From Microbacterium saperdae (lineage in GTDB: Bacteria > Actinomycetota > Actinomycetes > Actinomycetales > Microbacteriaceae), in contig NZ_VFOX01000001.1 in assembly GCF_006716345.1 (NCBI RefSeq), forward strand, positions 992,001 through 1,056,000: 64,000 bases of DNA, read 5' to 3'. Numbering within the stretch: position 1 is the stretch's first letter; each line of letters opens with the position of its first letter. A program made the position numbers and the translations under genes. The notes beneath the pieces were generated by a model. That model was not told the origin of the DNA and did no database searches. It worked only from the letters and a program-made list of their open reading frames with translations. Shown in pieces: positions 25,548-34,270 of the stretch.

Positions 25548-28500
25548 ATGCACGACAACTCCGAACTCGTACAGGCGCGCATTCGCCGTTTCGAACATGA
25601 GCGCCTCCGGCCGGCGGTGTACCCGCGGTCCATCGCGCTGGAGCTCGCGGCCTGGGTCGTCCCCGGCGAGCCGGTGCCGTTCGCTGACGCGGTGGCGCAG
25701 GAGTTCGTACCGTTCGCTGCGGGAACGCCGTGGGGGCGGGCCTGGAGCACGATGTGGGTGCGCGTCCGCGGAACCGTTCCGGAGGTGGCACCCGGCGAGC
25801 GTGCGGAACTCGTCTTCGATCTGGGCTTCGGCGCCGCGGAGCCGGGGTTCCAGGCCGAGGGAACCGTGTATCGGCCGGACGGAACCATCGTGAAGGCCGT
25901 CGAGCCGCGGAACGCCCATGTGCCGTTGGATGGTGCGCCGGGAGATCTGATCGAGCTCTACCTCGAGGCGGCCGCCAACCCGGACGTGGCCGACGGCTTC
26001 CGTGACTTCCGCCCGACGCCGCTGGGCGAGTGGGACACGGCCGGCGCGGAGCCGCTCTACGTCTTCCGGCGCGCGGACGCGGTGGTCAGAGATCTGACGG
26101 TGTGGGAGCTCGTGCAGGACGTCGCCGTGCTGCGAGGGCTGCTCGAGGTGCTGTCGCCGACCTCCCCCCGCCATGCGGAGATCCTCCGTGCGCTCGAGCG
26201 CATGGTCGATATCGCCGATCCCGACGACATCGCGGGCACCTCGCAGCAGGCACGGGCCGCGCTGGCCGACGTCCTGGCGCGTCCGGCATCCGGATCCGCC
26301 CACTCGGTGCACGCCGTGGGACACGCGCATATCGACTCCGCCTGGCTGTGGCCCGTGCGGGAGACCCAGCGCAAGGTCGCCCGCACCTTCTCCAACGTCC
26401 TCTCGCTGCAGCAGGAGGACGCCGACTTCGCCTTCGCCGCGTCGTCGGCGCAGCAGTACGCCTGGATGAAGCGTTTCCAGCCCGAACTGTTCGAGCGGAT
26501 CCGCGCCGCGGTCGCCGCTGGGCGCTTCCACCCCGCCGGAGGGATGTGGGTGGAATCCGATACCAACATGCCCGGCGGTGAGTCGCTGGTGAGGCAGTTC
26601 CTGCGGGGCAAGCTCTTCTTCCTCGAAGAGTTCGGTGTCGAACCTCTCGACGTCTGGCTGCCCGACTCGTTCGGATACTCGGCGGCGCTGCCGCAGATCG
26701 CCAGGGCCGCGGGGTCGCGGTGGATGCTGACGCAGAAGATGTCGTGGAACGAGACCAACGTCATGCCGCACCACACCTTCCAGTGGGAGGGGATGGACGG
26801 CACGCGGATCTTCACGCACTTCCCGCCGGTCGACACATACAACGCGCAGCTCACGGCCGAGGAACTGGCGAGGGCCGAACGCCAGTACGCCGAGAAGGGG
26901 GCGGCGAACACCTCGCTGGTGCCCTTCGGATACGGCGACGGCGGTGGCGGACCCAATCGGGAGATGCTGGCTGCGGCGTCCCGCCTGCGTTCGCTGGAGG
27001 GGTCGCCGACGGTCACGCTCTCGACGCCCCGACGCTTCTTCGAGGCGGCAGAGGCCGAGTACGGCGACCCTCCGGTGTGGACGGGCGAGATGTATCTCGA
27101 GTTCCACCGCGGCACGTACACCTCTCAGGCGCGCACCAAGCGGGGCAACCGCCGCAGCGAGCATGCGCTCAGGGAGGCCGAGCTCTGGGCGACGGCGGCG
27201 GCGCTCCGCGGGGAGCCGTACCCCTACGAGCAGCTGCAGGAGGCCTGGGAGACCGTGCTGCTGCAGCAGTTCCACGACATCCTCCCCGGCAGCTCGATCG
27301 GCTGGGTGCACCGGGAGGCAGAACGTCGTTACGCCGAGGTCCTCGCCTCGACGGAGCGCATCATCGCAGGGTCCTTGGCGACCGTGGCGGGTTCGGGTGA
27401 GTCCGAGCTTGTCGCCAACGCCGGGCCCTACGCAAGGGAGGGAGCGGCGGCGATGGGGATCGCCGCCGCGCAGAGGACTGGGGTCTCTGCGGCGGTCACG
27501 CGGACGACGGACGGGTTCGTGTTGGAGAACGAGTACCTCACGGTCTCGATCGACAACGCCGGCCTGGTGACGGCACTCGTCGTCCGCGCGACCGGGAGGC
27601 AGGCGATCGCGGCGGGGGAGCGGGGGAACCTCCTCCAGCTGCATCGCGATACGCCGACGAAGTGGGATGCCTGGGACATCGACGAGCACTACCGACGCCA
27701 CGTCATCGACGTGACGGACGTGGTCTCGATCGACATCGTCCCGCACGCGTCGGCGGCTGTCGTCTGCGTGGTCCGCGAGCTGGGGGGTTCGCGGATCACG
27801 CAGGCTCTGACCCTGACCGCCGACGGGCGCGCTCTCGACATCGAGACGACTGTCGACTGGCGCGAACGTCAGAAGCTGCTCAAGCTCGCCTTCCCGCTCG
27901 ACGTGCACACCGAGCGGGCGACGTCCGAGATCCAGTTCGGGCATGTGCACCGTCCCACGCATGCCAACACCTCCTGGGACAGGGCGCGGTTCGAGACCGT
28001 GGCGCATCGGTGGGTGCACGTGGGCGAGCCGGGGTTCGGGGTGTCGATCGCGAACGACTCCACGTACGGACACGACATCACGCGTGCACCGCGTGCCGGA
28101 GGAGGCACGGCGACGACCGTGCGGCTCTCGTTGCTGCGTGCGCCGCTGTATCCGGATCCTGAGGCCGACCAGGGCGAGCACACGTTCCGAGTGAGCGTGC
28201 GACCCGGTGCGTCGATCGCTGATGCCGTGCAGGAGGGCTATCGCCTCAACCTGCCCCTGCGCGAGATCACGGGCGCGGGCCCGGTCGCGCCGTTGATCGC
28301 GGTCTCATCGGATGCCGTCGTGATCGAGGCCGTGAAGCTCGCCGAGGATCGCAGCGGCGACGTGATCGTGCGGCTCTACGAGGCGCACGGCGGTCGGGCG
28401 GCGGCGACGGTCACTCCCTCGTTCTCGTTCGACACGGTCACCGAGACCGATCTGATCGAACGGGAGATCCCGGCGACCGCGTTGGACACCACGACGGCCG

Positions 28501-28568
28501 GTGAGACTCGGCTGGAACTGCGTGCCTTCCAGCTGGTGACGCTGCGATTCAGCCGACCGCGGCTCTGA
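25548..28568 (+). CDS. GH38 alpha-mannosidase
   Basis: A 1006-residue glycoside hydrolase family 38 enzyme that removes alpha-linked mannose. The zinc/active-site motif GHAHIDSAWLW has His261 and Asp263; the likely nucleophile is Asp373 in WLPDSFGYSAALP. The middle domain and the C-terminal beta-rich domain (about 650-1000) match the family in order and length. There is no signal peptide, so it should act in the cytoplasm on imported oligosaccharides. An upstream in-frame ATG at 25506 overlaps the promoter's -10 region and is rejected. The adjacent ROK regulator fits sugar-induced expression. Confidence 0.94.
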   Translation: MHDNSELVQARIRRFEHERLRPAVYPRSIALELAAWVVPGEPVPFADAVAQEFVPFAAGTPWGRAWSTMWVRVRGTVPEVAPGERAELVFDLGFGAAEPGFQAEGTVYRPDGTIVKAVEPRNAHVPLDGAPGDLIELYLEAAANPDVADGFRDFRPTPLGEWDTAGAEPLYVFRRADAVVRDLTVWELVQDVAVLRGLLEVLSPTSPRHAEILRALERMVDIADPDDIAGTSQQARAALADVLARPASGSAHSVHAVGHAHIDSAWLWPVRETQRKVARTFSNVLSLQQEDADFAFAASSAQQYAWMKRFQPELFERIRAAVAAGRFHPAGGMWVESDTNMPGGESLVRQFLRGKLFFLEEFGVEPLDVWLPDSFGYSAALPQIARAAGSRWMLTQKMSWNETNVMPHHTFQWEGMDGTRIFTHFPPVDTYNAQLTAEELARAERQYAEKGAANTSLVPFGYGDGGGGPNREMLAAASRLRSLEGSPTVTLSTPRRFFEAAEAEYGDPPVWTGEMYLEFHRGTYTSQARTKRGNRRSEHALREAELWATAAALRGEPYPYEQLQEAWETVLLQQFHDILPGSSIGWVHREAERRYAEVLASTERIIAGSLATVAGSGESELVANAGPYAREGAAAMGIAAAQRTGVSAAVTRTTDGFVLENEYLTVSIDNAGLVTALVVRATGRQAIAAGERGNLLQLHRDTPTKWDAWDIDEHYRRHVIDVTDVVSIDIVPHASAAVVCVVRELGGSRITQALTLTADGRALDIETTVDWRERQKLLKLAFPLDVHTERATSEIQFGHVHRPTHANTSWDRARFETVAHRWVHVGEPGFGVSIANDSTYGHDITRAPRAGGGTATTVRLSLLRAPLYPDPEADQGEHTFRVSVRPGASIADAVQEGYRLNLPLREITGAGPVAPLIAVSSDAVVIEAVKLAEDRSGDVIVRLYEAHGGRAAATVTPSFSFDTVTETDLIEREIPATALDTTTAGETRLELRAFQLVTLRFSRPRL

Positions 28569-28578
28569 CGCGCATCCG

Positions 28579-28803
28579 TCAGCCGGAGAAGCGTCCCCAC
28601 GGGATGTCACGGCGCAGCGGGCTGCGCAGCGCCCGCTGTGTGCGCGTCCAGGCCGAGACGTGCGGCTCTTCGGCCACCGCATCCTCGGCCTCGTGCGAGT
28701 AGGCGTCGGTGACGACCGCGATGAGCGCCGCGAGCTCCTCCTCGGAGGCGGTGCCGCGCGTGATCTGAAGCGCCGGAGGCTGCTCGTCGAGAGGTGCACT
28801 CAC
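28579..28803 (-). CDS. acyl-CoA carboxylase epsilon subunit
   Basis: A 74-residue protein of the actinobacterial AccE/PccE type: an N-terminal [19 protein letters not shown] block and a C-terminal [13 protein letters not shown] with the final Trp. The epsilon subunit stabilises contact between alpha and beta chains and raises carboxylase activity. It overlaps the stop of the beta subunit gene by four bases and is thus made together with it. The convergent alpha-mannosidase ends ten bases away. Confidence 0.9.
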   Translation of the reverse strand: MSAPLDEQPPALQITRGTASEEELAALIAVVTDAYSHEAEDAVAEEPHVSAWTRTQRALRSPLRRDIPWGRFSG

Positions 28804-30389
28804 AGCGGGATGTTCCCGTGCTTCTTCGGGGGCAGGGACGAGCGCTTTCCGCGGAGCGCGCGCAGCGCCTTCGCGATCGAGACGCGCGTGTTGGCGGGCT
28901 CGATGATCCCGTCGAGCTCACCGCGCTCGGCGGCGAGGAACGGAGAGGCGACGTTGTACGTGTACTCGTTGGCCAGGCGGGTGCGGACGGCGGCGACGTC
29001 CTCGCCGGCCTCCTCCGCCTTCTTGATCTCACCGCGATACAGGATGTTGACGGCACCCTGGCCACCCATCACCGCGATCTCGGCGGTGGGCCACGCGAGG
29101 TTGACGTCGGCTCCGAGCTGCTTGGATCCCATCACGATGTACGCGCCGCCATAGGCCTTGCGCAGGATGACGGTCACGAGCGGCACGGTGGCTTCGGCGT
29201 AGGCGTACAGCAGTTTCGCGCCACGGCGGATGACGCCGGTCCACTCCTGGTCGGTGCCGGGCAGGTAACCGGGGACATCGACGAGAGTGACGATCGGAAT
29301 CGAGAAGGCGTCGCAGAACCGCACGAAGCGGCTGGCCTTCTCGCCGGCCTCGATGTTCAGGGTGCCCGCCATCTGGGAGGGCTGGTTGGCGATGATGCCC
29401 ACCGAGCGGCCCTCGACGCGGCCGAAGCCGATCACGATGTTCGGAGCGAACAGCGGCTGGACCTCGAGGAAATCGCCGTCGTCGACCACGTGCTCGATGA
29501 CGGTGTGCATGTCATAGGGCTGGTTCGCGGAGTCGGGGACGATCGTGTTGAGCGCGCGGTCGGCGTCTGTCGTCTCGAACTCGAACGCGCTCTCGTACGA
29601 CGGGAGCTCCGCCATGTTGTTGTCCGGCAGGAAGCTGAGCAGCGTGCGCGCGTAGTCGATCGCGTCGTCCTCGTCTTCCGCGAGGTAGTGGGCGACACCG
29701 GAGCGCGTGTTGTGCGTGTACGCGCCGCCGAGCTCCTCCATGCCGACATCCTCGCCGGTCACGGTCTTGATGACGTCGGGGCCGGTCACGAACATCTGGC
29801 TGGTCTTGTCGACCATGATGACGAAGTCGGTGAGGGCGGGGGAGTACACCGCGCCACCCGCTGCCGGGCCCATGATGATCGAGATCTGCGGGATCACGCC
29901 GGATGCGCGGGTGTTCAGGCGGAAGATCTCGCCGTACTTGCCGAGCGCGACGACGCCCTCCTGGATGCGGGCTCCGCCGGAGTCGAGGATGCCGATGCAG
30001 GGCATGCCGCCGTCGAGGGCGAACTCCATGATCTTGATGATCTTCTCGCCGGCGACCTCGCCGAGCGAGCCGCCGAAGGTCGAGAAGTCCTGCGAGTACA
30101 CGGCGACCGTGCGTCCGTGGATCGTGCCGACGCCGGTGACGACCGAGTCGCCGTAGGGGCGGGAGCGATCCATGCCGAAGGCGGTGGTGCGGTGGCGCAC
30201 GTACTCGTCGAACTCGACGAAGCTGCCGGGGTCCACGAGCAGTTCGATGCGCTCACGGGCGGTCATCTTGCCCTTGGCGTGCTGCTTCGCCTTCGCCTTC
30301 TCCTCGGCGTCGACGACGGCCTCGGTGTAGCGAGCGCGCAGATCCGCGATCTTGCCGGCGGTGGTAAAGAGGTCGGGCTTGTCCGTCAC
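28800..30389 (-). CDS. acyl-CoA carboxylase beta subunit (carboxyltransferase)
   Basis: A 529-residue biotin-dependent carboxyltransferase of the PccB/AccD5 type, moving CO2 from carboxybiotin to acetyl- or propionyl-CoA. Typical stretches are [49 protein letters not shown] and [13 protein letters not shown]. The crotonase-fold oxyanion loops are intact. It pairs with the epsilon gene downstream and with the alpha chain at 17221-18987. GTG 30389 is chosen because TAGGGT lies seven bases before it (leaderless) and family members begin here; a longer frame is open upstream. Confidence 0.93.
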   Translation of the reverse strand: MTDKPDLFTTAGKIADLRARYTEAVVDAEEKAKAKQHAKGKMTARERIELLVDPGSFVEFDEYVRHRTTAFGMDRSRPYGDSVVTGVGTIHGRTVAVYSQDFSTFGGSLGEVAGEKIIKIMEFALDGGMPCIGILDSGGARIQEGVVALGKYGEIFRLNTRASGVIPQISIIMGPAAGGAVYSPALTDFVIMVDKTSQMFVTGPDVIKTVTGEDVGMEELGGAYTHNTRSGVAHYLAEDEDDAIDYARTLLSFLPDNNMAELPSYESAFEFETTDADRALNTIVPDSANQPYDMHTVIEHVVDDGDFLEVQPLFAPNIVIGFGRVEGRSVGIIANQPSQMAGTLNIEAGEKASRFVRFCDAFSIPIVTLVDVPGYLPGTDQEWTGVIRRGAKLLYAYAEATVPLVTVILRKAYGGAYIVMGSKQLGADVNLAWPTAEIAVMGGQGAVNILYRGEIKKAEEAGEDVAAVRTRLANEYTYNVASPFLAAERGELDGIIEPANTRVSIAKALRALRGKRSSLPPKKHGNIPL

Positions 30390-30478
30390 GGATTCCACCC
30401 TAGCGTCGCTTCGGCGTCGTCTGTTGGATGCTCGGCACAACGGGTCGCCCGATCCTTTGGCGACCGGCACGAGGCGGA

Positions 30479-31483
30479 TCAGGGCGCGTCGTCGATCGCG
30501 GCGGCAGTGCCGATGCCGGAGGGGAGCTCATGATCGCCCTGCAGGTCCTCGATGCGCTCCGTGAGCGGGGCATCCGCGCCTCTGCCGCGCCGCGTGGTCA
30601 GTTCGCCGACCTTGTGTCCGGCCCATCCGATCCCTCGGGCCGCGGTGCCTGCCGCGCCCGCCATCGCGTTACCGGCGAAACGCGCCCCCCGCAGCATTCG
30701 CATCTCGACCTTCTCCGCGCCGGGCACGGGCTCCAGTTCGAGTGGCAGGTCGATGGGAGCCGCGCCGAAGGCGCGATGCGACGTCGTCAGGACGCGGCGA
30801 CCGAGGATGTGGTTGCCCGCGCCGCCGATCGCGGCGCCCACCCCGAACGGGAGGGCCTTGCCGAGGAAGGAGGCGCCGCCGCGGGTGGCGAACTGCTTGA
30901 CGAACATGCTCTTGAGCTGGTCGACGAGCGGTCCGACCGCAGCACGGGGGAGAGATTTGGTGACGAGCTCTCCCCAGTAGGTGGAACGGCTGCCGCCGCG
31001 ACCGGCGACCTGACCGGCGAGCTGGCCGACCAGGTCGACCCCCTCCTTGCCGAGCATGAGGGTCATCACGAGAGCGCGAGCCCTGTCGGGGTTCGCGATC
31101 GCGATGCCATGCACCTCTGCCACGGACTGCGCGAAGAGGGCTGTGGATTCCACGAAGCCCACGGTCTCGACGCCGGAGAGAGCGAGCGTGATTCCTGTGC
31201 CGATGCCGGGGACGACGGCGGTCGCGCCGACCGCTGCGCCACCTGTGGTCACCGCGGCGAGGTAACGGCGTTCCAAGATGCGCACGATCTCGGCGGGCGT
31301 CGCCTGCGGGTTGCGCAGTCGGATGCTGCGGATGTGCGCGAGGACGAGCGGACGCTGGATCGACAGCACCCGGTCGAGACCGCGCACCATCATCGGGTGC
31401 TCCGGAGAGCCCGTGGGTGGCACCCCCTTGTCCCAGGGGGAGTCATCCGGGAGGGAGTGGATCTTGTGCACCTTGGGGCCCAT
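30479..31483 (-). CDS. EcsC-family protein
   Basis: A 334-residue protein resembling the EcsC family, of unknown biochemical function. It has a Gly/Ala-rich hydrophobic region (about 75-115, [20 protein letters not shown]) and the conserved [20 protein letters not shown] block near residue 205. The last 70 residues are basic and then acidic without known motifs. It probably associates with the membrane. TAGGAT six bases before the ATG suggests a leaderless transcript. The context (carboxylase genes on one side, a nucleotidyltransferase on the other) does not reveal a role. Confidence 0.75.
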   Translation of the reverse strand: MGPKVHKIHSLPDDSPWDKGVPPTGSPEHPMMVRGLDRVLSIQRPLVLAHIRSIRLRNPQATPAEIVRILERRYLAAVTTGGAAVGATAVVPGIGTGITLALSGVETVGFVESTALFAQSVAEVHGIAIANPDRARALVMTLMLGKEGVDLVGQLAGQVAGRGGSRSTYWGELVTKSLPRAAVGPLVDQLKSMFVKQFATRGGASFLGKALPFGVGAAIGGAGNHILGRRVLTTSHRAFGAAPIDLPLELEPVPGAEKVEMRMLRGARFAGNAMAGAAGTAARGIGWAGHKVGELTTRRGRGADAPLTERIEDLQGDHELPSGIGTAAAIDDAP

Positions 31484-31518
31484 GTGCTGATCCTATGAAG
31501 TCCGGCCGCGAAAACGCA

Positions 31519-31550
31519 GGGAGCCGCACCCCCGAAAGGGCGCGGCTCCC
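31519..31550 (-). terminator. rho-independent terminator after nucleotidyltransferase
   Basis: Arms 31519-31527 and 31542-31550 (GGGAGCCGC and its complement) pair, with CCC/GGG pairing inside the loop. On the minus strand TGCGTTTT follows, giving a T-run. It lies just past the stop of the nucleotidyltransferase. Confidence 0.75.
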
Positions 31551-31563
31551 GAAAGCAAGGGGA

Positions 31564-32256
31564 TCAGACGAAGAGGTTCGCCCGCTCCAGGTCTTCCGCG
31601 AAGTCGACCTCGACCGCGTACAGGTCGGAGACATCCATCGGCTCGAGCAGCAGGCCGTCTTCGGCGATCGCGAGCTCCAGGCCGCGCTCGAAGTAGTCCT
31701 GGTCCTCGACGCGCTGCAGCTGACGCATGAACGCCTTCTTGTGCGCCGCCGAGATGTAGTTGATGCCCACGGCCTCGCCGAGACCGCCCTTGACGGTCTT
31801 GGACAGTTCGTTGATGAAGCCCTCGGCCGTGACCGTGTACTTCACCTCTTCGTCGCTCACCTTGGAGGTGTTCACCGTGACGAAGGACTGGTCGCGCTCG
31901 ATGAAGGCCGCCGCGCGGCCGAGGATCATCGGGTCGAACACCACGTCGCCGTTCATCCAGAGCACGCCGCCCTTGCCGGTCGCGCCGAGTGCGCGCAGCA
32001 GGCTCTTCGACGTGTTCGTCTCGTCGTAGCGCTCGTTATGCACGTAGTTCGCGGTCGGGAAGGCATCGATGATCGTCTCGGCGCGGTAGCCGACGACCGT
32101 GGTGATGCGTGCATCGGAGCCGAAAGCGGCCTGGATGTTGTCGTGCTGCTGGCGCATGATCGTGCGCCCGTCGCTCAGCTCGGTGAGCGGCTTCGGCAGC
32201 GCACGGCCGAGGCGCGAGCCCATGCCGGCTGCGAGGATGACGGTCTGAAGAGTCAC
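31564..32256 (-). CDS. sugar/phosphocholine-type nucleotidyltransferase
   Basis: A 230-residue single-domain NTP transferase. The nucleotide-binding signature VILAAGMGSRLG is followed by LPKPL; MNGDVVFDP supplies the metal-binding Asp. Short members of this group activate phosphocholine, sugar 1-phosphates or similar headgroups with CTP or another NTP for cell-envelope polymers. The GTG start has TAGGAG seven bases upstream. The leader of about 60 bases contains a small hairpin (32285-32300) after a possible TACCAT -10 (32330-32325). It is a single gene with its own terminator, so no pathway partner is visible. Confidence 0.85.
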   Translation of the reverse strand: MTLQTVILAAGMGSRLGRALPKPLTELSDGRTIMRQQHDNIQAAFGSDARITTVVGYRAETIIDAFPTANYVHNERYDETNTSKSLLRALGATGKGGVLWMNGDVVFDPMILGRAAAFIERDQSFVTVNTSKVSDEEVKYTVTAEGFINELSKTVKGGLGEAVGINYISAAHKKAFMRQLQRVEDQDYFERGLELAIAEDGLLLEPMDVSDLYAVEVDFAEDLERANLFV

Positions 32257-32506
32257 GAGTGCTCCTAAAAGAAGGTGTGTTAAGGATCGGTTCACCGATC
32301 AGACACTTCTTCGTGCCGAGATTCATGGTAGCGATTCAGCCTGGGAAGCCACGGGGCAGACGGTCCCCGTTGTCATTTCGTGACCGAGTACACACTCAAC
32401 ACACAGACTCGCACGATCGCCGTGATTTCGGGAGGAGTACGTTCTGATTCCGCCAAATGTTGCGCGGAACCACAGGCTCGCCACAGCTCATTGATACCGT
32501 AGAACG
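32257..32506. promoter_or_regulatory. divergent promoter region (nucleotidyltransferase / ABC exporter)
   Basis: This 250-base gap has a GATCGG/CCGATC hairpin at 32285-32300 in the leader of the minus-strand gene, a TACCAT -10 candidate at 32330-32325, an inverted repeat TTCCGC/GCGGAA at 32448-32469 with 10-base spacing, and TACCGT six bases before the GTG of the ABC gene. No gene was found in it. Confidence 0.45.
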
Positions 32507-34270
32507 GTGACTTCCTCCCCTGACGACCGCACCGACCAGGTGGACGACCCCGAGACCCCTCCCGTGAAGGCGACTGCCAAGCGAACGACCGCCGGCGCCG
32601 GCGCAGCCGCCGCGAAGAAGCCGCCGGTGAAGCGCGCTCCCGCTGCGGGAAAGCCCGCGGCGCGGGCGACCGCCGCGAAGAAGCCGGCCACGACGAAGAA
32701 GCCCGCCGCGACCAAGAAGCCGGCGACGACCTCCGCCGCCCGCGCGAACGCGAAGTCGGCTGCCGAGAAGGCCGCCGCGAACGCCGAGGTCGTGATCGAG
32801 CCCGTGACATCGAAAGACGCCGCGGCCGGAGCGACGGAGCCGGCAGCTCCTCCCGTGAAGAAGACGGCGGCGGCGGCGCGCACGGCGGCCGCGAGGAACA
32901 CTGCGGCGCGCGCGGGTGCGACCAAGCCGGCCTCTCCGCGAGCGAAGAGCGCAGGCTCGGAGAGCACGACATCCCGCCCGGCGGCGGCGAAGTCGGCGAC
33001 GGCGAAGTCCACGGCCGCCAAGACCACAGCGGCGAAGACGACCGCGGCGAAGTCCACCGCCGCGAAGACGGCGGCGGCCAAGGCGGCAGCGGCGAAGGCG
33101 GCGGAGACGAAGTCGACGGCCCGCACCGCGGCAGCGCGCACGGCTTCGGCGAAGACGGTGGCGGCGAAGACCGCGGCGGCCAAGACGGCGGCGTCCAAGG
33201 CGGCAGCGGCGAAGGCCGCTGAAGATGCGGAGACCGTCGTCGCGCCCGTCGAAGCGCCGGATGCCCCCGTCGAGTCGGCGCTCATCGACGCGTCTGTCCC
33301 CTCCTCCTTCACGGTCCTGGAGGAGCCTCCGATCATCCCCGCCACGGACCCTGCGGTCGATGTGGACGAAGTCTCGACGAGCGTCCAAAACGACGACGCC
33401 GCCGCCGACGACACGTCTGTCGCTCCCCCCACGGAGGCGCCACGCGAGATCATCGACACCGGAGCGAGCGCCACCGAGCGCGTCGTCGCCGAGGTGCACG
33501 AGGTCTCCGGCACGCCCGCGATCAGCATCCGCGGTCTGGTGAAGCACTTCGGTGACAACCACGCCGTCGATGGCATCGATCTGACGGTACCGGCCGGTTC
33601 GTTCTATGGAATCGTCGGCCCGAACGGCGCCGGAAAGACCACGACGCTGTCGATCGTCGCCGGGCTCCTGCGCGCGGACCAGGGCACCGTGGAGATCTGC
33701 GGAATCGACCAGGCCGCACAGCCGCTCGCCGCGAAGCGCGTGATGGGCGTGCTTCCCGATCGCCTGCGTACGTTCGACCGGCTCACCGGTCGTCAGCTGC
33801 TCTTCTACTACGGCCTGCTCCGCGGCCTCGCCTCGAGCGTGATCGAGAAGCGCACCGCCGACCTGGCGCGGGCATTCGATCTGCAGGAGGCGCTCAGCCG
33901 CGTCGTCTCGGATTACTCCGCGGGCATGACGAAGAAGCTCATGCTCGCAGGAGCGATGATCCACTCGCCGCGCGTCCTCGTCCTCGACGAGCCCTTCGAG
34001 TCCGTCGATCCCGTGTCCTCCGCGGTGATCCTCGACATCCTCAGGGCCTACGTCGCCCATGGCGGCACGGTGATCCTGTCCAGCCACGGCATGGACCTCG
34101 TCGAGCGGGTGTGCTCGCGGGTCGCGATCATCGTCGGTGGTGAAGTCCTCGCAGAGGGGACCATCGACGAGGTCCGCGCCGGACAGACTCTCGAGGCCCG
34201 ATTCGTCGAGCTCTCGGGCGGTATCGGAGAAGTGGAGGGTCTCGAGTGGTTGCACATGTTCTCCGACTGA
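32507..34270 (+). CDS. ABC transporter ATPase with long Lys/Ala-rich N-terminal tail
   Basis: A 587-residue protein of two unlike parts. Residues about 338-575 are an ABC-2-type ATPase: Walker A GPNGAGKT (about 371-378), Walker B VLVLDEPF (about 489-496), a D-loop and switch His (LSSHGMD). The signature loop is YSAGM instead of LSGGQ. Residues 1-245 are a histone-H1-like tail of AAK/TAAK repeats, and 246-337 an acidic, Pro/Val/Asp-rich linker. A normal ATPase of this class has about 240-310 residues. The GTG start follows TACCGT by six bases. The permease gene overlaps by 25 bases, forming an exporter; the cargo is unknown. Confidence 0.85.
   Translation: MTSSPDDRTDQVDDPETPPVKATAKRTTAGAGAAAAKKPPVKRAPAAGKPAARATAAKKPATTKKPAATKKPATTSAARANAKSAAEKAAANAEVVIEPVTSKDAAAGATEPAAPPVKKTAAAARTAAARNTAARAGATKPASPRAKSAGSESTTSRPAAAKSATAKSTAAKTTAAKTTAAKSTAAKTAAAKAAAAKAAETKSTARTAAARTASAKTVAAKTAAAKTAASKAAAAKAAEDAETVVAPVEAPDAPVESALIDASVPSSFTVLEEPPIIPATDPAVDVDEVSTSVQNDDAAADDTSVAPPTEAPREIIDTGASATERVVAEVHEVSGTPAISIRGLVKHFGDNHAVDGIDLTVPAGSFYGIVGPNGAGKTTTLSIVAGLLRADQGTVEICGIDQAAQPLAAKRVMGVLPDRLRTFDRLTGRQLLFYYGLLRGLASSVIEKRTADLARAFDLQEALSRVVSDYSAGMTKKLMLAGAMIHSPRVLVLDEPFESVDPVSSAVILDILRAYVAHGGTVILSSHGMDLVERVCSRVAIIVGGEVLAEGTIDEVRAGQTLEARFVELSGGIGEVEGLEWLHMFSD

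Noticed and set aside
25098..28181. Open frame of about 1000 codons antisense to the alpha-mannosidase
   Set aside because: It is a by-product of high GC in the third position of the mannosidase; its translation is Arg/Gly/His-rich without domains, while the sense strand shows all GH38 motifs.
32448..32469. TTCCGC/GCGGAA inverted repeat as a second operator of the PTS regulator
   Set aside because: A 6-mer pair with 10-base spacing is expected by chance in GC-rich DNA, and the genes nearby have no PTS link.
33000..33220. Tandem DNA repeat or microsatellite in the ABC gene
   Set aside because: The repetition follows from AAK/TAAK codons; copies vary at synonymous sites and do not form an exact tandem array.
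32396..34255. Long open frames antisense to the tailed ABC ATPase, rich in Arg/Gly or Ala/Val
   Set aside because: They mirror the repetitive Lys/Ala codons. The sense frame contains a complete ATPase.
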